Positions 1-8,058 are shown, counted from the first letter of the stretch. The stretch: 64,000 bases of DNA from Pelagibacterales bacterium SAG-MED17 (GCA_014654115.1 JACWDO010000001.1:62001-126000); one strand, 5' to 3'. Program-made: numbers and translations. Notes: generated by a model from the sequence alone, not told the origin.

Positions 1-820
1 CGCCTAATATTGCCATCAGAACCATAAACACTCCCATTTCTCTTCCATCAAAAGCAACATCAGTTGAGTCTATATACCCAACCAGACCTCCCATAATACC
101 GCCAGCAAGACCACAGAAAAATGCAGAGATCATCCAACCAATAATTTTATATTTCATTGTTTGAATTCCCATAGCTTCAGCCTTGTCTTCATTATCTCTA
201 ATTGCGTTGAGGACTAATTTAAATCTTGTTGTATAAATTGCTTTAATTGCAACAAAGGTAAGAACTAAAACAATAAAGCTGCAAAAATAGAAGAATTCAC
301 CTCTTGCTTCTAGGCTTCCAATATTGGGAAACGGAGGGGTTGTAAAACCTTGTCCTGCTCCAATAATTTCTATTCCACCAGAAATTTCACCAGCAGCAAC
401 TCCTAATCCTAATGTACAGATTGCAAAATAATGGCCTCTTAAACCTAAAATTGAATAACCTATAAGCCCTGCTACTATAGCGGGTACAATTGCTGCAACA
501 GCTAAACCTGCAGCCATTCCTTGAAAAAATTGTGTCGGTGTATGAACAAAAGTTTTCTCTCCTCCACCTTCAGTCCATTCTGCTAATGGAAAAAACATTC
601 CCACTTGGACCGATGCACAAAGATACATTCCCAGTCCATAAAAAAGAATGTTACCAAAAGTATTGTATCCCATTTCTCCACCCTGAACATTCCAAGTAAG
701 AGCTAGAATTATTAAAATGCAAAGAATTGATAACTGAACTTTAAAAGCTGGAAATATAAATGGTGCAGCTATCCCAAAAGTTAAAATAAATAAATATAAA
801 ATTAAATTATTCTTGTTCAT
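1..820 (-). CDS. livM: Branched-chain amino acid ABC transporter permease, LivM type (partial)
   Basis: Partial gene: the start (ATG at 818-820) is in the window and the C-terminus lies beyond the left edge. About 273 residues are visible. It should be one of the two inner-membrane permeases of a LivFGHMJ-type importer for branched-chain amino acids or related compounds. Supporting features are several hydrophobic segments, a GLRGHYFAI-like motif mid-protein and the LivM/LivH cytoplasmic-loop motif AIRDNEDKAEAMGI, which contacts the ATPase in this family. It overlaps the 60-aa gene upstream by 14 bp, so translation is probably coupled. The ATPases livG and livF would be expected further left. 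Substrate cannot be read from the permease. Confidence 0.93.
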   Translation of the reverse strand, partial: MNKNNLILYLFILTFGIAAPFIFPAFKVQLSILCILIILALTWNVQGGEMGYNTFGNILFYGLGMYLCASVQVGMFFPLAEWTEGGGEKTFVHTPTQFFQGMAAGLAVAAIVPAIVAGLIGYSILGLRGHYFAICTLGLGVAAGEISGGIEIIGAGQGFTTPPFPNIGSLEARGEFFYFCSFIVLVLTFVAIKAIYTTRFKLVLNAIRDNEDKAEAMGIQTMKYKIIGWMISAFFCGLAGGIMGGLVGYIDSTDVAFDGREMGVFMVLMAILG

Positions 821-989
821 AAAGATTTTTAATTTTCTCTCTAAATAATTTATTAATTGTAAAATAATGTCCTTTTTCCTCATGAATACTTGAGCCATTT
901 GGGTGGTATTCATCTAGATGGTTTTTAAATTTTTTTACATCAACCTCAACATTATTTCCTTTATCATCAGTAATTTTAACCTTCCTCAT
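807..989 (-). CDS. 60-aa hypothetical protein inside the liv operon
   Basis: Small soluble, charged protein (60 aa) with no signal peptide or membrane segment. I do not recognise a named family. It begins with MRKVKITDDKGNN, which reads like a short beta hairpin, followed by a His/Asp/Glu-rich middle and a basic helix at the C-terminus. Its start overlaps the livH stop by 4 bp (ATGA) and its end overlaps the livM start by 14 bp. It therefore sits tightly in a transport operon and is very likely translated. It could be a regulator or assembly factor for the transporter, but that is only inference from position. Confidence 0.7.
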   Translation of the reverse strand: MRKVKITDDKGNNVEVDVKKFKNHLDEYHPNGSSIHEEKGHYFTINKLFREKIKNLYEQE

Positions 990-1879
990 TTTAAATATTC
1001 TCTTTTTTTCGAAAGTTTAAATCTTCTGTAAACTAAAATTAAAACTAATAATAAAAATACAGAACCTATTCTAAATTCCGTTCCTAGAATATAATCTGCA
1101 AATTCTTCGAACATACCAAGGCCCATTCCAGACATTGCGACACCTGGTAGGTTTCCTAATCCTGCTACAATTACAATCATGAAAGATCTGATTGTATAAG
1201 GTAATCCCATATATGGGTGAATTGTAAAGGTGATTGAGATTAATGCTCCGGCTACACCACATAAAGCTGCATTAATTCCAAATGTAGCTGCATAAACTTT
1301 TTCTGTATCTACACCTAATATCTTTGCTGCTCTTGCATTTTGAGCAGTAGCCCTAATAGCTCGACCTAATTTTGATTTTTTCATATAAATCACTAATCCA
1401 ATAGCAAATACAATACTTATAAATGCAGAGAAAATCTTAGAATTTGGCAATGTCACAGAATTATCAAACAACATAGTTGTTCCATAGCCTGAATTTGCAA
1501 GAACGACATCTGCTCCAAATGCAAAGTTCATTAATTGCATAAATAAAATACTTATTCCAAATGTTGCAAGAATTGAGATGAACAAATCTCTATCTACTAC
1601 CTTGTTAATTACTAATTTGTAGATAATTACTCCAACAAAGTACATGATGATTGGAGAAACAATCACTCCCCACGCTGGATGGATTCCATAAAGATACATA
1701 AAGTATGCAATGTATCCACCTAATATAACTAGATCGCCTTGAGCAATATTAATTATATTCATAACTCCCCATTGAAGAGCCATTCCATATGCAATTAATG
1801 CGAATAAGATACCAAGCAATACTCCATCTAGAGTAGCTTGGACCATCAGTATTGGAACTTGAAATATTAAAAAATCCAT
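986..1879 (-). CDS. livH: Branched-chain amino acid ABC transporter permease, LivH type
   Basis: 297-residue inner-membrane permease of the LivH family, normal length. About eight hydrophobic segments are visible. The N-terminal block contains GVMNIINIAQGD, matching the LivH-type G-NxAxGD motif, and a loop motif AIRATAQNARAAKILGV near residue 180 corresponds to the ATPase-contact region. With LivM (downstream) it forms the membrane channel of a high-affinity uptake system. It lies 60 bp downstream of the binding-protein gene, separated by a terminator hairpin, and overlaps the following 60-aa gene by 4 bp. Confidence 0.93.
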   Translation of the reverse strand: MDFLIFQVPILMVQATLDGVLLGILFALIAYGMALQWGVMNIINIAQGDLVILGGYIAYFMYLYGIHPAWGVIVSPIIMYFVGVIIYKLVINKVVDRDLFISILATFGISILFMQLMNFAFGADVVLANSGYGTTMLFDNSVTLPNSKIFSAFISIVFAIGLVIYMKKSKLGRAIRATAQNARAAKILGVDTEKVYAATFGINAALCGVAGALISITFTIHPYMGLPYTIRSFMIVIVAGLGNLPGVAMSGMGLGMFEEFADYILGTEFRIGSVFLLLVLILVYRRFKLSKKREYLK

Positions 1880-1900
1880 AAATCTTTAAATGCTTATAAA

Positions 1901-1929
1901 AAAAAGCCCCCTATTACTAGGGGGCTTTT
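1901..1929 (-). terminator. Hairpin with U-run between binding-protein and permease genes
   Basis: Perfect 10-bp inverted repeat: AAAAGCCCCC at 1902-1911 and GGGGGCTTTT at 1920-1929, with an 8-nt loop. On the minus strand it is followed directly by a run of T residues, so it has the form of an intrinsic terminator. It lies between the periplasmic binding-protein gene and livH. Partial read-through here would give more binding protein than permease, a common arrangement in ABC uptake operons. It could also protect the 3' end of the binding-protein mRNA. Confidence 0.85.
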
Positions 1930-1939
1930 CACAACTATT

Positions 1940-3178
1940 TTATCTTGATGACCACTTAGGAATTGGGTGAATTAATTCTGCTGAAGCCCATTTTAATGGA
2001 GCTACAACTTTATTTTCACATTTTCCAGCATCATCACACATAACTTGAAATAATACCATTGGCTTATCAACGTTTTGACCACCTTCAGCAAATTTTATGT
2101 TTCCATAAAAAGTTTGCATGTTCGTAGCAGCAAGAGCATCTCTAACTTTCTTTTGATCGAAAGATCCAGCTCTTTCAAAAGCGTCTTTAAAAACTAACAA
2201 AGCTGCAGATGATTCTGCTGCTTGATATGGTGGTGCATAACCAAACTCTTTTGTAAAGTCTGCATCATAAGTCATACCATCAGTAAAAAAATCATCTTTA
2301 TATGTTAATGTTTTGTGCCATTGAGAAGCACACAAAGCGTATTGTGAATTTGCACCATGTTGCTTGGATAGTTTAGCAGCATCACAGTGTGTCATTGCTA
2401 ACATTGGAACATCAACTTTCATTTCAGCAATTTGTCTTATAGCTGTTAACGCACCTTTTGTGTGACCTGAAACAACAAGAACATCAGGCTTAGTAGCTTT
2501 AACTTTAGCTAAAGTTGCAGCCATATCATTTAGCTCTTTTGGTAGCTTATCGTCGATTATGATTTTAGATCCTGTTTCTTTTGCAGCATCTAAGATACCC
2601 AGTCTAACGTCTTGCGAAAATGCATCTTGCTCAAAAGCTTGTGCAATTCTTACACCTTTTCCACCATTAAGTTCAACAGCTGTTCTAATTGCTACGTCTA
2701 AATATAAGTTTGCTGGCGCAAGCACTGCAAATAAGTATTTATAACCTTTTGTAAACAAAGATCTTGATGCACCATTGGCTTCTACCATTGGAACGCCATA
2801 CTTCTCTGTTACAGGTGCAATTGCTTTAGTTAATCCTGAACTGTAAGGTCCAAGCATAAACTCAACACCATCTTGTGAAATTAGTCTTTCTGCAAGTTGA
2901 GCTGCTCTTTTTGGATTTGATTCATCATCATAATAGATAATCTCAAATTTATAAGTTTTTCCACCAACTTTGACACCACCCATGCTGTTTATTCTGTCAA
3001 CGGCCATATTATATCCGTTTTGAGTATGAACACCATTAGATGAATACTTTCCTGTAAGTGAAATAGCAGATCCTAAGATAATTTTATCACCAACTACTTT
3101 TGCTAAAGATACAACTGAAGTTGAAAATAAAATTGCTAATGCAGAAACAAATGTAATTATAATGTTTTTAATTTTCAT
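1940..3178 (-). CDS. livJ: Periplasmic binding protein for branched-chain amino acid type ABC transporter
   Basis: 412 residues, type I periplasmic-binding fold (Peripla_BP_6 family). Residues 1 to about 26 are a Sec signal peptide (basic KIKN, hydrophobic core, SLA cleavage region). The mature protein opens with ILGSAISLTGKYSSNG, the usual first strand and ligand-binding Ser region. It would capture substrate in the periplasm and deliver it to LivHM. The family also contains urea, amide and other substrate specificities, so leucine/isoleucine/valine is not proven. A good Shine-Dalgarno (GAGGAGAG) ends a few bases before the ATG. It is first in the operon, behind its own putative promoter. 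Confidence 0.9.
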   Translation of the reverse strand: MKIKNIIITFVSALAILFSTSVVSLAKVVGDKIILGSAISLTGKYSSNGVHTQNGYNMAVDRINSMGGVKVGGKTYKFEIIYYDDESNPKRAAQLAERLISQDGVEFMLGPYSSGLTKAIAPVTEKYGVPMVEANGASRSLFTKGYKYLFAVLAPANLYLDVAIRTAVELNGGKGVRIAQAFEQDAFSQDVRLGILDAAKETGSKIIIDDKLPKELNDMAATLAKVKATKPDVLVVSGHTKGALTAIRQIAEMKVDVPMLAMTHCDAAKLSKQHGANSQYALCASQWHKTLTYKDDFFTDGMTYDADFTKEFGYAPPYQAAESSAALLVFKDAFERAGSFDQKKVRDALAATNMQTFYGNIKFAEGGQNVDKPMVLFQVMCDDAGKCENKVVAPLKWASAELIHPIPKWSSR

Positions 3179-3223
3179 TTCTCTCCTCTTTTATTTATTA
3201 TTAATTAATTAATTTAATTCCCT

Positions 3224-3252
3224 ATTTAACTAAGAAATTAATTTTTTTGCAA
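3224..3252 (-). promoter_or_regulatory. Putative sigma70-type promoter of the liv operon
   Basis: On the minus strand a TTGCAA box (3247-3252) lies 17 bp from TTAAAT (3224-3229). This is a reasonable -35/-10 pair about 45 bp before the binding-protein start. AT-rich sequence makes chance matches frequent, so this is a candidate only. Confidence 0.4.
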
Positions 3253-3276
3253 GTAACAGTAGTATCGCATTAATAA

Positions 3277-3891
3277 CTAATATTGTTGCATAAATGCAAT
3301 TATAGCTGCTATTACAATTAAAACGCACGCAGAAATTGTGTTTATGACCTTTGCGTTTGCTTTGACCCATGTAATCATTTTATTTGCAAGGATTGCATAA
3401 CCGACTAAAGATAAAAAATCTAAAATTACGTATGTTGTTATGAGAATAATAAATTGAGCAACATAATTTGAATTAAAGTCAATAAATTGTGGAAAAATAA
3501 ATGGAAAAAACATCCAGGCCTTAGGGCTTGTTCCCGCAACTAAAAAGCCATCTTTATAAAAAGATAAAAAACTTTTTTCAGATTTTTCATCAGAGTTTAT
3601 ACTTTTTGGTCTTGATTTATAAATATCATAAGCAAGATATAGAATATAAATTATTCCCACCCACTTGAATGTATTGAGCAACTTAGGATTATCTGAAATA
3701 AATGAGCCAATAACAAATATAACAAGAGTTGCTTGAATAATATTTGCAGTAACATCTCCTAAAGCTGTCCATACGCATTTCTTAACTCCATAATTCATTG
3801 AATAAGAAATGATTACTATCCTAGGTGTTCCAGGAGTAATAAACATAAAGAGAATAATTTGCAGAAAAAGGAAGTAGTTTAATGGAAGCAT
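3277..3891 (-). CDS. LysE/RhtB family amino-acid exporter
   Basis: 204 residues, the usual length for LysE-type translocators, with about six hydrophobic segments. The N-terminal segment carries FITPGTPRIVIISYSMNYG, matching the family signature around the conserved PGP-like turn. A central ASPKAW-like element (GTSPKAWMFFPF) is also family-typical. Members export amino acids or related metabolites by proton exchange at the inner membrane. The substrate cannot be told. It is preceded by an unusual palindromic leader (3894-3945), suggesting ligand- or repressor-dependent control. It is divergent from the gene at 4012. Confidence 0.88.
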   Translation of the reverse strand: MLPLNYFLFLQIILFMFITPGTPRIVIISYSMNYGVKKCVWTALGDVTANIIQATLVIFVIGSFISDNPKLLNTFKWVGIIYILYLAYDIYKSRPKSINSDEKSEKSFLSFYKDGFLVAGTSPKAWMFFPFIFPQFIDFNSNYVAQFIILITTYVILDFLSLVGYAILANKMITWVKANAKVINTISACVLIVIAAIIAFMQQY

Positions 3892-3893
3892 CT

Positions 3894-3945
3894 TAGGATA
3901 GTCCTAAAAAACCGGGAGCTAAAGATGGCTAGATAGGACTATCTA
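3894..3945 (-). promoter_or_regulatory. Palindromic leader with alternative hairpins before the LysE-type gene
   Basis: Two palindromes, TTAGGATAGTCCTAA (3894-3908) and TAGATAGGACTATCTA (3930-3945), share a core. GATAGTCCTA (3897-3906) can also pair perfectly with TAGGACTATC (3934-3943), a 10-bp long-range stem that excludes the two local hairpins. The loop holds a GC-rich patch (CCGGGAGCT). A putative -10 (TATAAT, minus, 3978-3983) lies upstream, so the element would be transcribed as an ~80-nt leader ending 2 bases before the ATG. It could be an RNA switch or a pair of protein operators. Confidence 0.6.
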
Positions 3946-3977
3946 AAAGTGATAATATCATAGACACTAAAATTTGC

Positions 3978-3985
3978 ATTATAAT
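3978..3985. promoter_or_regulatory. Symmetric -10 box shared by divergent genes
   Basis: ATTATAAT is its own reverse complement and gives TATAAT on both strands. It could serve the LysE-type gene (leader about 80 nt) and the 99-aa gene (leader about 20 nt). No strong -35 is seen on either side. Confidence 0.35.
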
Positions 3986-4011
3986 TTATTTAAAGTTTTG
4001 CTAGAAAATCT

Positions 4012-4311
4012 ATGAAAAAAAGTCACAGGCCTACAACCAAAGTTAAAAATCCTGAGCCAAAACCAGGAAGTCCAGACTGGGTTATCTGGGCAGCTTGGGC
4101 TGACAGAATAACATTTGAGGAGATAGAAAAAAAAACAGGCAAAACTGAAGGTGATGTTATTAAAATAATGAGAAGAAATCTTAAACCCTCTTCTTTTAGA
4201 TTATGGAGGAAAAGAGTAAATTCTCAAAGTATTAAGCATAGAAAAAAATTTGAATATTCAAGAAAACAAATAAGAGTAAAAATAAAGAAAAATGAAATTC
4301 TTAACTGGTAA
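4012..4311 (+). CDS. DUF2805 / TIGR03643-type small protein
   Basis: 99 residues, strongly basic. It contains PGSPDWVIWAAWADRITFEEI followed by a helix-turn-helix-like stretch (EKKTGKTEGDVIKIMRR), which I recognise from a conserved small-protein family (TIGR03643/DUF2805) of unknown function. The C-terminal 30 residues are Lys/Arg-rich, consistent with nucleic-acid binding, but that is inference. It lies 28 bp upstream of a glutaredoxin gene on the same strand and may be cotranscribed with it. Confidence 0.8.
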   Translation: MKKSHRPTTKVKNPEPKPGSPDWVIWAAWADRITFEEIEKKTGKTEGDVIKIMRRNLKPSSFRLWRKRVNSQSIKHRKKFEYSRKQIRVKIKKNEILNW

Positions 4312-4339
4312 ATTTAAAAAATATAATTATATCTAAACT

Positions 4340-4594
4340 ATGAAAAATATTACTATGTATTCAGGGCCAATGTGTGCTTTTTGTGATGCAGCAAAAAGGT
4401 TGCTGAATAGAAATAATCTTGAATACAAAGTGATTGATGTATCGACTGGCCCAGATTTAAGAGATGAAATGATTAAAAAAGCAAATGGAAAACGCACAAT
4501 TCCTCAAATTTTTTTTAATGATGAACATATTGGCGGCTATCAAGAACTTAGAGATCTAGAAAAAAATGGTACTTTAGAAACTTCACTAAAGTAA
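4340..4594 (+). CDS. grxC: Glutaredoxin 3
   Basis: 84 residues, typical for a class I dithiol glutaredoxin. Active site Cys12-Ala-Phe-Cys15 follows the first beta strand. The cis-Pro region (KRTIPQIFFNDEHIGGYQEL) gives the glutathione-binding TVPQIFI-like and GG motifs. It would reduce protein and glutathione disulfides in the cytoplasm. A possible TATAAT lies about 12 bp before the start. Its stop is 2 bp from the stop of the convergent gene at 4597. Confidence 0.93.
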   Translation: MKNITMYSGPMCAFCDAAKRLLNRNNLEYKVIDVSTGPDLRDEMIKKANGKRTIPQIFFNDEHIGGYQELRDLEKNGTLETSLK

Positions 4595-4596
4595 AT

Positions 4597-5832
4597 TTAA
4601 TTCCAATCTATCAAACCTAATTGTTTTTTTGCTAGTTCACTTAAATCATTAATTTTAGTTCTTCCTTTATAATTAACTTCGTAGTCCTCAGCAGCAAAAT
4701 CTGGTGGACTTTTGCCTTCAATAAATTTTTTTGATTGTTTTTTTATGTAATCAATATTTTTTTTACAATATGGAGTTGCTCCTACATACACAACATTTGA
4801 AAAAGTTTTGCCCATATGTTTTTCCTCAACAGCGTGTACAACGTCAGGATGCCACCAAATTGTATCTCCAGGATACATTTTTGGAATTGAAATTAAACCT
4901 TCTAATAATAAGCTATGATATTTTTCATTTATCGATAAAGCTTTTCCTGCTTTTGACCCACACAACTCATTTTCAGGTACATCATCAAGTAAGGCTCTAG
5001 TTAAAACATATGCCATGCCTTTAACAATAGGAACTAATTGTAAAGTTCCATCATTTGGACCTTGTTCTGTTAAAGCTGTCCATCCTTGGAATGTTCTAAA
5101 TACATGCGCTACCGCTGGCGACTCAAATTCAATTGTTTCATCTCTATATCTGGCATTAAACGGATTATAATTTTCGAAATTATCTGAAAAAATATCATCA
5201 TAAATTTTTTGATATGCTTTATCAGTCCATCTTTCAATCGATCCAGCATCACAATGTGGCGATAACCCCAATGTATCATCTCCTGGCTCTCTTCTTCTTA
5301 TTCGATCTGCATATACAAGTTCTTTATTTGGATCAAAAACACTTTTATCCTTATAATCATAGTTCCAAAGATTATTTAGCCATTTTTTAACCTGTTCCAT
5401 TTCTTGAGAGTGTCTAATCTCTGATTGTGCTTTAGACCAATACAATCCAAAAATTTGAGGTTTTCCTGATTTTAGTTCACTGAAATATTTGTCTATACCT
5501 ATCTTTTTTTTCTGTTCTTCAAAATAATTATTTTCCAAAACATATTGATCTAGATTTTCATTCAGATCTTTCATTTTTTTTTCATCAAAAACATTTCTAA
5601 TTATTACACAACCACGTTTCAGTACATTCTCATTAATAGTCCTTTTGTTTTCAATTAAAATATTTTTAAATTCTATTTCTGGGATAATCGAATCCTCAAA
5701 ACGTTTAATTATCTCTACTTCTTTTTTAATGTATTTCTCTATATTTTTAAAATTACCTAAATAGTTTTTCGACTTATTTTTTAACTTAATTTTTTCAGAG
5801 ATAATCTTGTTTTGTATTTCAATTATATTCAT
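4597..5832 (-). CDS. DUF1479 family protein (2OG-Fe(II) dioxygenase-like)
   Basis: 411 residues. The family includes E. coli YbiU and is of unproven function. The central PHCDAGSIERW puts His193 and Asp195 in the HxD arrangement of Fe(II)/2-oxoglutarate dioxygenases. PGDTIWWHPDVVHAV supplies the distal His (His333). The first ~75 residues form a charged helical region. The substrate is unknown. It is last in a seven-gene minus-strand run, 13 bp after msrB, so it may act on a product or substrate of that amino-acid-related operon. Confidence 0.85.
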   Translation of the reverse strand: MNIIEIQNKIISEKIKLKNKSKNYLGNFKNIEKYIKKEVEIIKRFEDSIIPEIEFKNILIENKRTINENVLKRGCVIIRNVFDEKKMKDLNENLDQYVLENNYFEEQKKKIGIDKYFSELKSGKPQIFGLYWSKAQSEIRHSQEMEQVKKWLNNLWNYDYKDKSVFDPNKELVYADRIRRREPGDDTLGLSPHCDAGSIERWTDKAYQKIYDDIFSDNFENYNPFNARYRDETIEFESPAVAHVFRTFQGWTALTEQGPNDGTLQLVPIVKGMAYVLTRALLDDVPENELCGSKAGKALSINEKYHSLLLEGLISIPKMYPGDTIWWHPDVVHAVEEKHMGKTFSNVVYVGATPYCKKNIDYIKKQSKKFIEGKSPPDFAAEDYEVNYKGRTKINDLSELAKKQLGLIDWN

Positions 5833-5845
5833 AATTTGAAATCGA

Positions 5846-6214
5846 TTACTTAGGTTTAAAAACTAGGCAAACTCCATTATTACAATATCTTTTTCCTGTT
5901 GGTTGTGGGCCATCATCAAATATATGGCCATGATGTCCTCCACAATTCTTGCAATGGTACTCGGTTCTGGCATAACCGACATGATAGTCTGTTGTAGTTT
6001 CAAAAGCATCAGGTATAGACTCGTAAAATGATGGCCAACCAGAGCCACTTTCATACTTAGTATTAGAGTCAAATAATTTCACTCCACAGTTTGCACAATG
6101 ATAACTACCCTCTCTCTTTTCAAAATTAAGTTCGCTTGAACCTGGAGGCTCTGTTGATTCTTCAAATAATACTTTATTTTGTTGATGAGTTAAATTTGGA
6201 TTATTTTTTGTCAT
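5846..6214 (-). CDS. msrB: Peptide-methionine (R)-S-oxide reductase
   Basis: 122 residues, normal MsrB length. Zinc-binding CxxC pairs are Cys40/Cys43 and Cys88/Cys91. The catalytic Cys111 is in the RYCNNG motif near the C-terminus, and GSGWPSF is the substrate-pocket motif. It repairs methionine-R-sulfoxide in proteins, fed by thioredoxin. Its start overlaps the end of the upstream deacetylase-like gene by 14 bp. No signal peptide, so cytoplasmic. Confidence 0.95.
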   Translation of the reverse strand: MTKNNPNLTHQQNKVLFEESTEPPGSSELNFEKREGSYHCANCGVKLFDSNTKYESGSGWPSFYESIPDAFETTTDYHVGYARTEYHCKNCGGHHGHIFDDGPQPTGKRYCNNGVCLVFKPK

Positions 6215-7106
6215 TTAAATATTTAGCACAATTTTTATGTAAACTTGCGTGTAATTCAATAAGTTTTTTAAAGTCTTTGTTGTAACCACCACCTAAAACT
6301 CCACAAATAGGAACTCTTCTTTTAAAAAAGTTTCTAATAACCATCTCGTCTCTTTTATCAATTCCTATGTCAGTAATACACAACTTACCTAATCTATCAT
6401 CTAAATGAATGTCAACACCTGCGATATAAAAAACAAAATCAAAATTAAAATCGTTTAGAAAAATTAAATTTTTTTTTAAAATATCTAAATACTCATCATC
6501 TTCCATGTTTTGTTCAAGTTCAACGTCCAAATCACTTTTTGATTTAATTGGTGGATAATTCACTTTTGTGTGCATACTAAATGTAAAAACGTTATTTTCA
6601 TTTTTAAATATTTCTGAATTTCCATTACCCTGGTGAACATCTAAATCAACTATGAGGATTTTGTTAGCCAACCCTCTATTCAAAAGATATTTTGCAGCAA
6701 CAGCCACATCGTTAAAAACACAAAAACCAGCTCCCTCATCATAGATAGCATGGTGACTTCCACCAGCTGTATTACAAGCTATTCCATAATTAATTGCTAG
6801 TTTAGAGGCCAATACAGTTCCGCCTGTTGCAACTAAAGATCTTCTGACCACACTATCAACTAAAGGGAACCCTATTTTTTTAACCAATGTTTGCTCTAAT
6901 GTTTTATTTTTAATTTTTAAAATATACTCCTCAGAGTGAGCCCCTTTTAGTGTATTAATTGAGCATGGCTCAGGTTTATAAAACTTCTTAACTACTTTTT
7001 CTTTTTTAAGAAAACTTGCTAATTCACCAAACTTTTTAATTGGAAATTTATTATCATCACCAATTTTTGCCTCATAATCAGGGTGATTTACAACTGGTAA
7101 TTCCAC
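6201..7106 (-). CDS. Histone deacetylase / acetylpolyamine amidohydrolase family hydrolase
   Basis: 301 residues, arginase-deacetylase fold. Visible motifs: GGSHHA (general-base His118/His119), DLDVHQGNG (zinc ligands Asp156, His158) and AGVDIHLDD (third ligand Asp232). Bacterial members remove acetyl groups from polyamines, lysine or other amines. The substrate is not evident. It begins 1 bp after the hydroxyacid dehydrogenase stop and overlaps msrB by 14 bp. In this operon a role in releasing an amine or amino acid from an acylated substrate would fit, as inference. Confidence 0.9.
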   Translation of the reverse strand: MELPVVNHPDYEAKIGDDNKFPIKKFGELASFLKKEKVVKKFYKPEPCSINTLKGAHSEEYILKIKNKTLEQTLVKKIGFPLVDSVVRRSLVATGGTVLASKLAINYGIACNTAGGSHHAIYDEGAGFCVFNDVAVAAKYLLNRGLANKILIVDLDVHQGNGNSEIFKNENNVFTFSMHTKVNYPPIKSKSDLDVELEQNMEDDEYLDILKKNLIFLNDFNFDFVFYIAGVDIHLDDRLGKLCITDIGIDKRDEMVIRNFFKRRVPICGVLGGGYNKDFKKLIELHASLHKNCAKYLNDKK

Positions 7107-7107
7107 T

Positions 7108-8058
7108 TTACTTTATTTCTCGAATAGGCTTACCAGCAACACAAGCTTCTAAATTTTCAATCATTTGTGTATAAAAAATAGAATAATTTTCAGCTGTAAC
7201 ATAGCCTACGTGTGGAAGCAAAAGTGCGTTAGGAACAAATCTTAATTTGTGACCACTGGGTAGGGGTTCTTTATCATAAACATCGATACCAGCACCAGCA
7301 ATTACGTTAGTTGATAGAGCTATAATTAAATCATCCTCGTTTACAATTGGACCTCTTGAAGTATTAATTAGATAAGAGGTTTTTTTCATTTTATCAAACT
7401 CAGCAAGCTTTATACAATCCTTGTATCTTTCTCCTCCTTGGACATGAATTGATATAAAGTCAGAGTTTTGTATAAGATCCTCTTTACTAGATGGCAAAAC
7501 ATCAAGTTCTTTACACTTATCTAGACTTAAGTTTTCACTCCATGCCATAACTTGCATGCCAAAAGCTTTTCCTATTTTTGCGACTTGGGATCCAACTTTT
7601 CCTAAACCAACAAGTCCTAAAATTTTACCTTTTAATTCAATACCTACCGTTGTCTGCCAATAACCTTGATACATATTATCAACTTCTACTTTAACATTTC
7701 TTGCAAGACCTAAGATTAAAGCCCATGTTAACTCGCAAGTTGGATTTGAATTTATTTCTGTTCCTGTAACAATAATTTTAGCTTTCTTTGCTGCCTCTAG
7801 ATCTATTGCTTTATTTCTCATTCCACTTGTTGAGATATATTTCAGTTTTTTCAAATTTTTAATTAGATTTGAACTAATTGTAGTTCTCTCCCTCATGACA
7901 AGTAGGGCTTCGAATTCTTTTAATTTTTCAATAGCATCATCTTCATTTTCAAAAGGTTCACTAAAAATTTCAATAGCGAATTTTGATGAAAGATTTTTCA
8001 AATCTATGAATTCTTGAGCAACGTTTTGATAATCGTCTAAAATAGCTACCTTAAGCAT
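7108..8058 (-). CDS. D-2-hydroxyacid dehydrogenase (NAD-dependent)
   Basis: 316 residues from the ATG at 8056-8058. A longer reading from 8094 adds 12 residues, but the shorter start gives MLKVAILDDYQN and an 8-bp overlap with the upstream gene, so I prefer it. The Rossmann motif GLGKVGSQV sits mid-protein. Catalytic elements typical of the family are NTSRGPIVNEDDL (Arg), YDKEPLP (Glu) and LLPHVGY (His). It interconverts a 2-oxo acid and a D-2-hydroxy acid with NAD(P)H. Its operon partners (DadA-like, IOR) also handle 2-oxo acids. The exact substrate is unknown. Confidence 0.9.
   Translation of the reverse strand: MLKVAILDDYQNVAQEFIDLKNLSSKFAIEIFSEPFENEDDAIEKLKEFEALLVMRERTTISSNLIKNLKKLKYISTSGMRNKAIDLEAAKKAKIIVTGTEINSNPTCELTWALILGLARNVKVEVDNMYQGYWQTTVGIELKGKILGLVGLGKVGSQVAKIGKAFGMQVMAWSENLSLDKCKELDVLPSSKEDLIQNSDFISIHVQGGERYKDCIKLAEFDKMKKTSYLINTSRGPIVNEDDLIIALSTNVIAGAGIDVYDKEPLPSGHKLRFVPNALLLPHVGYVTAENYSIFYTQMIENLEACVAGKPIREIK

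Noticed and set aside
490-699. 69-codon open frame on the plus strand
   Set aside because: Antisense to livM, which is clearly the coding strand.
1071-1262. Second frame inside livH that might suggest a broken gene
   Set aside because: livH is full length and continuous; the overlapping frame has no motif.
3197-3220. ATTA/TTAA repeats before the liv binding-protein gene as a microsatellite
   Set aside because: Short, imperfect and expected in AT-rich intergenic DNA.
5863-6072. Second frame inside msrB that might suggest a frameshift
   Set aside because: msrB is intact from start to stop with all zinc and catalytic Cys; the other frame is chance.
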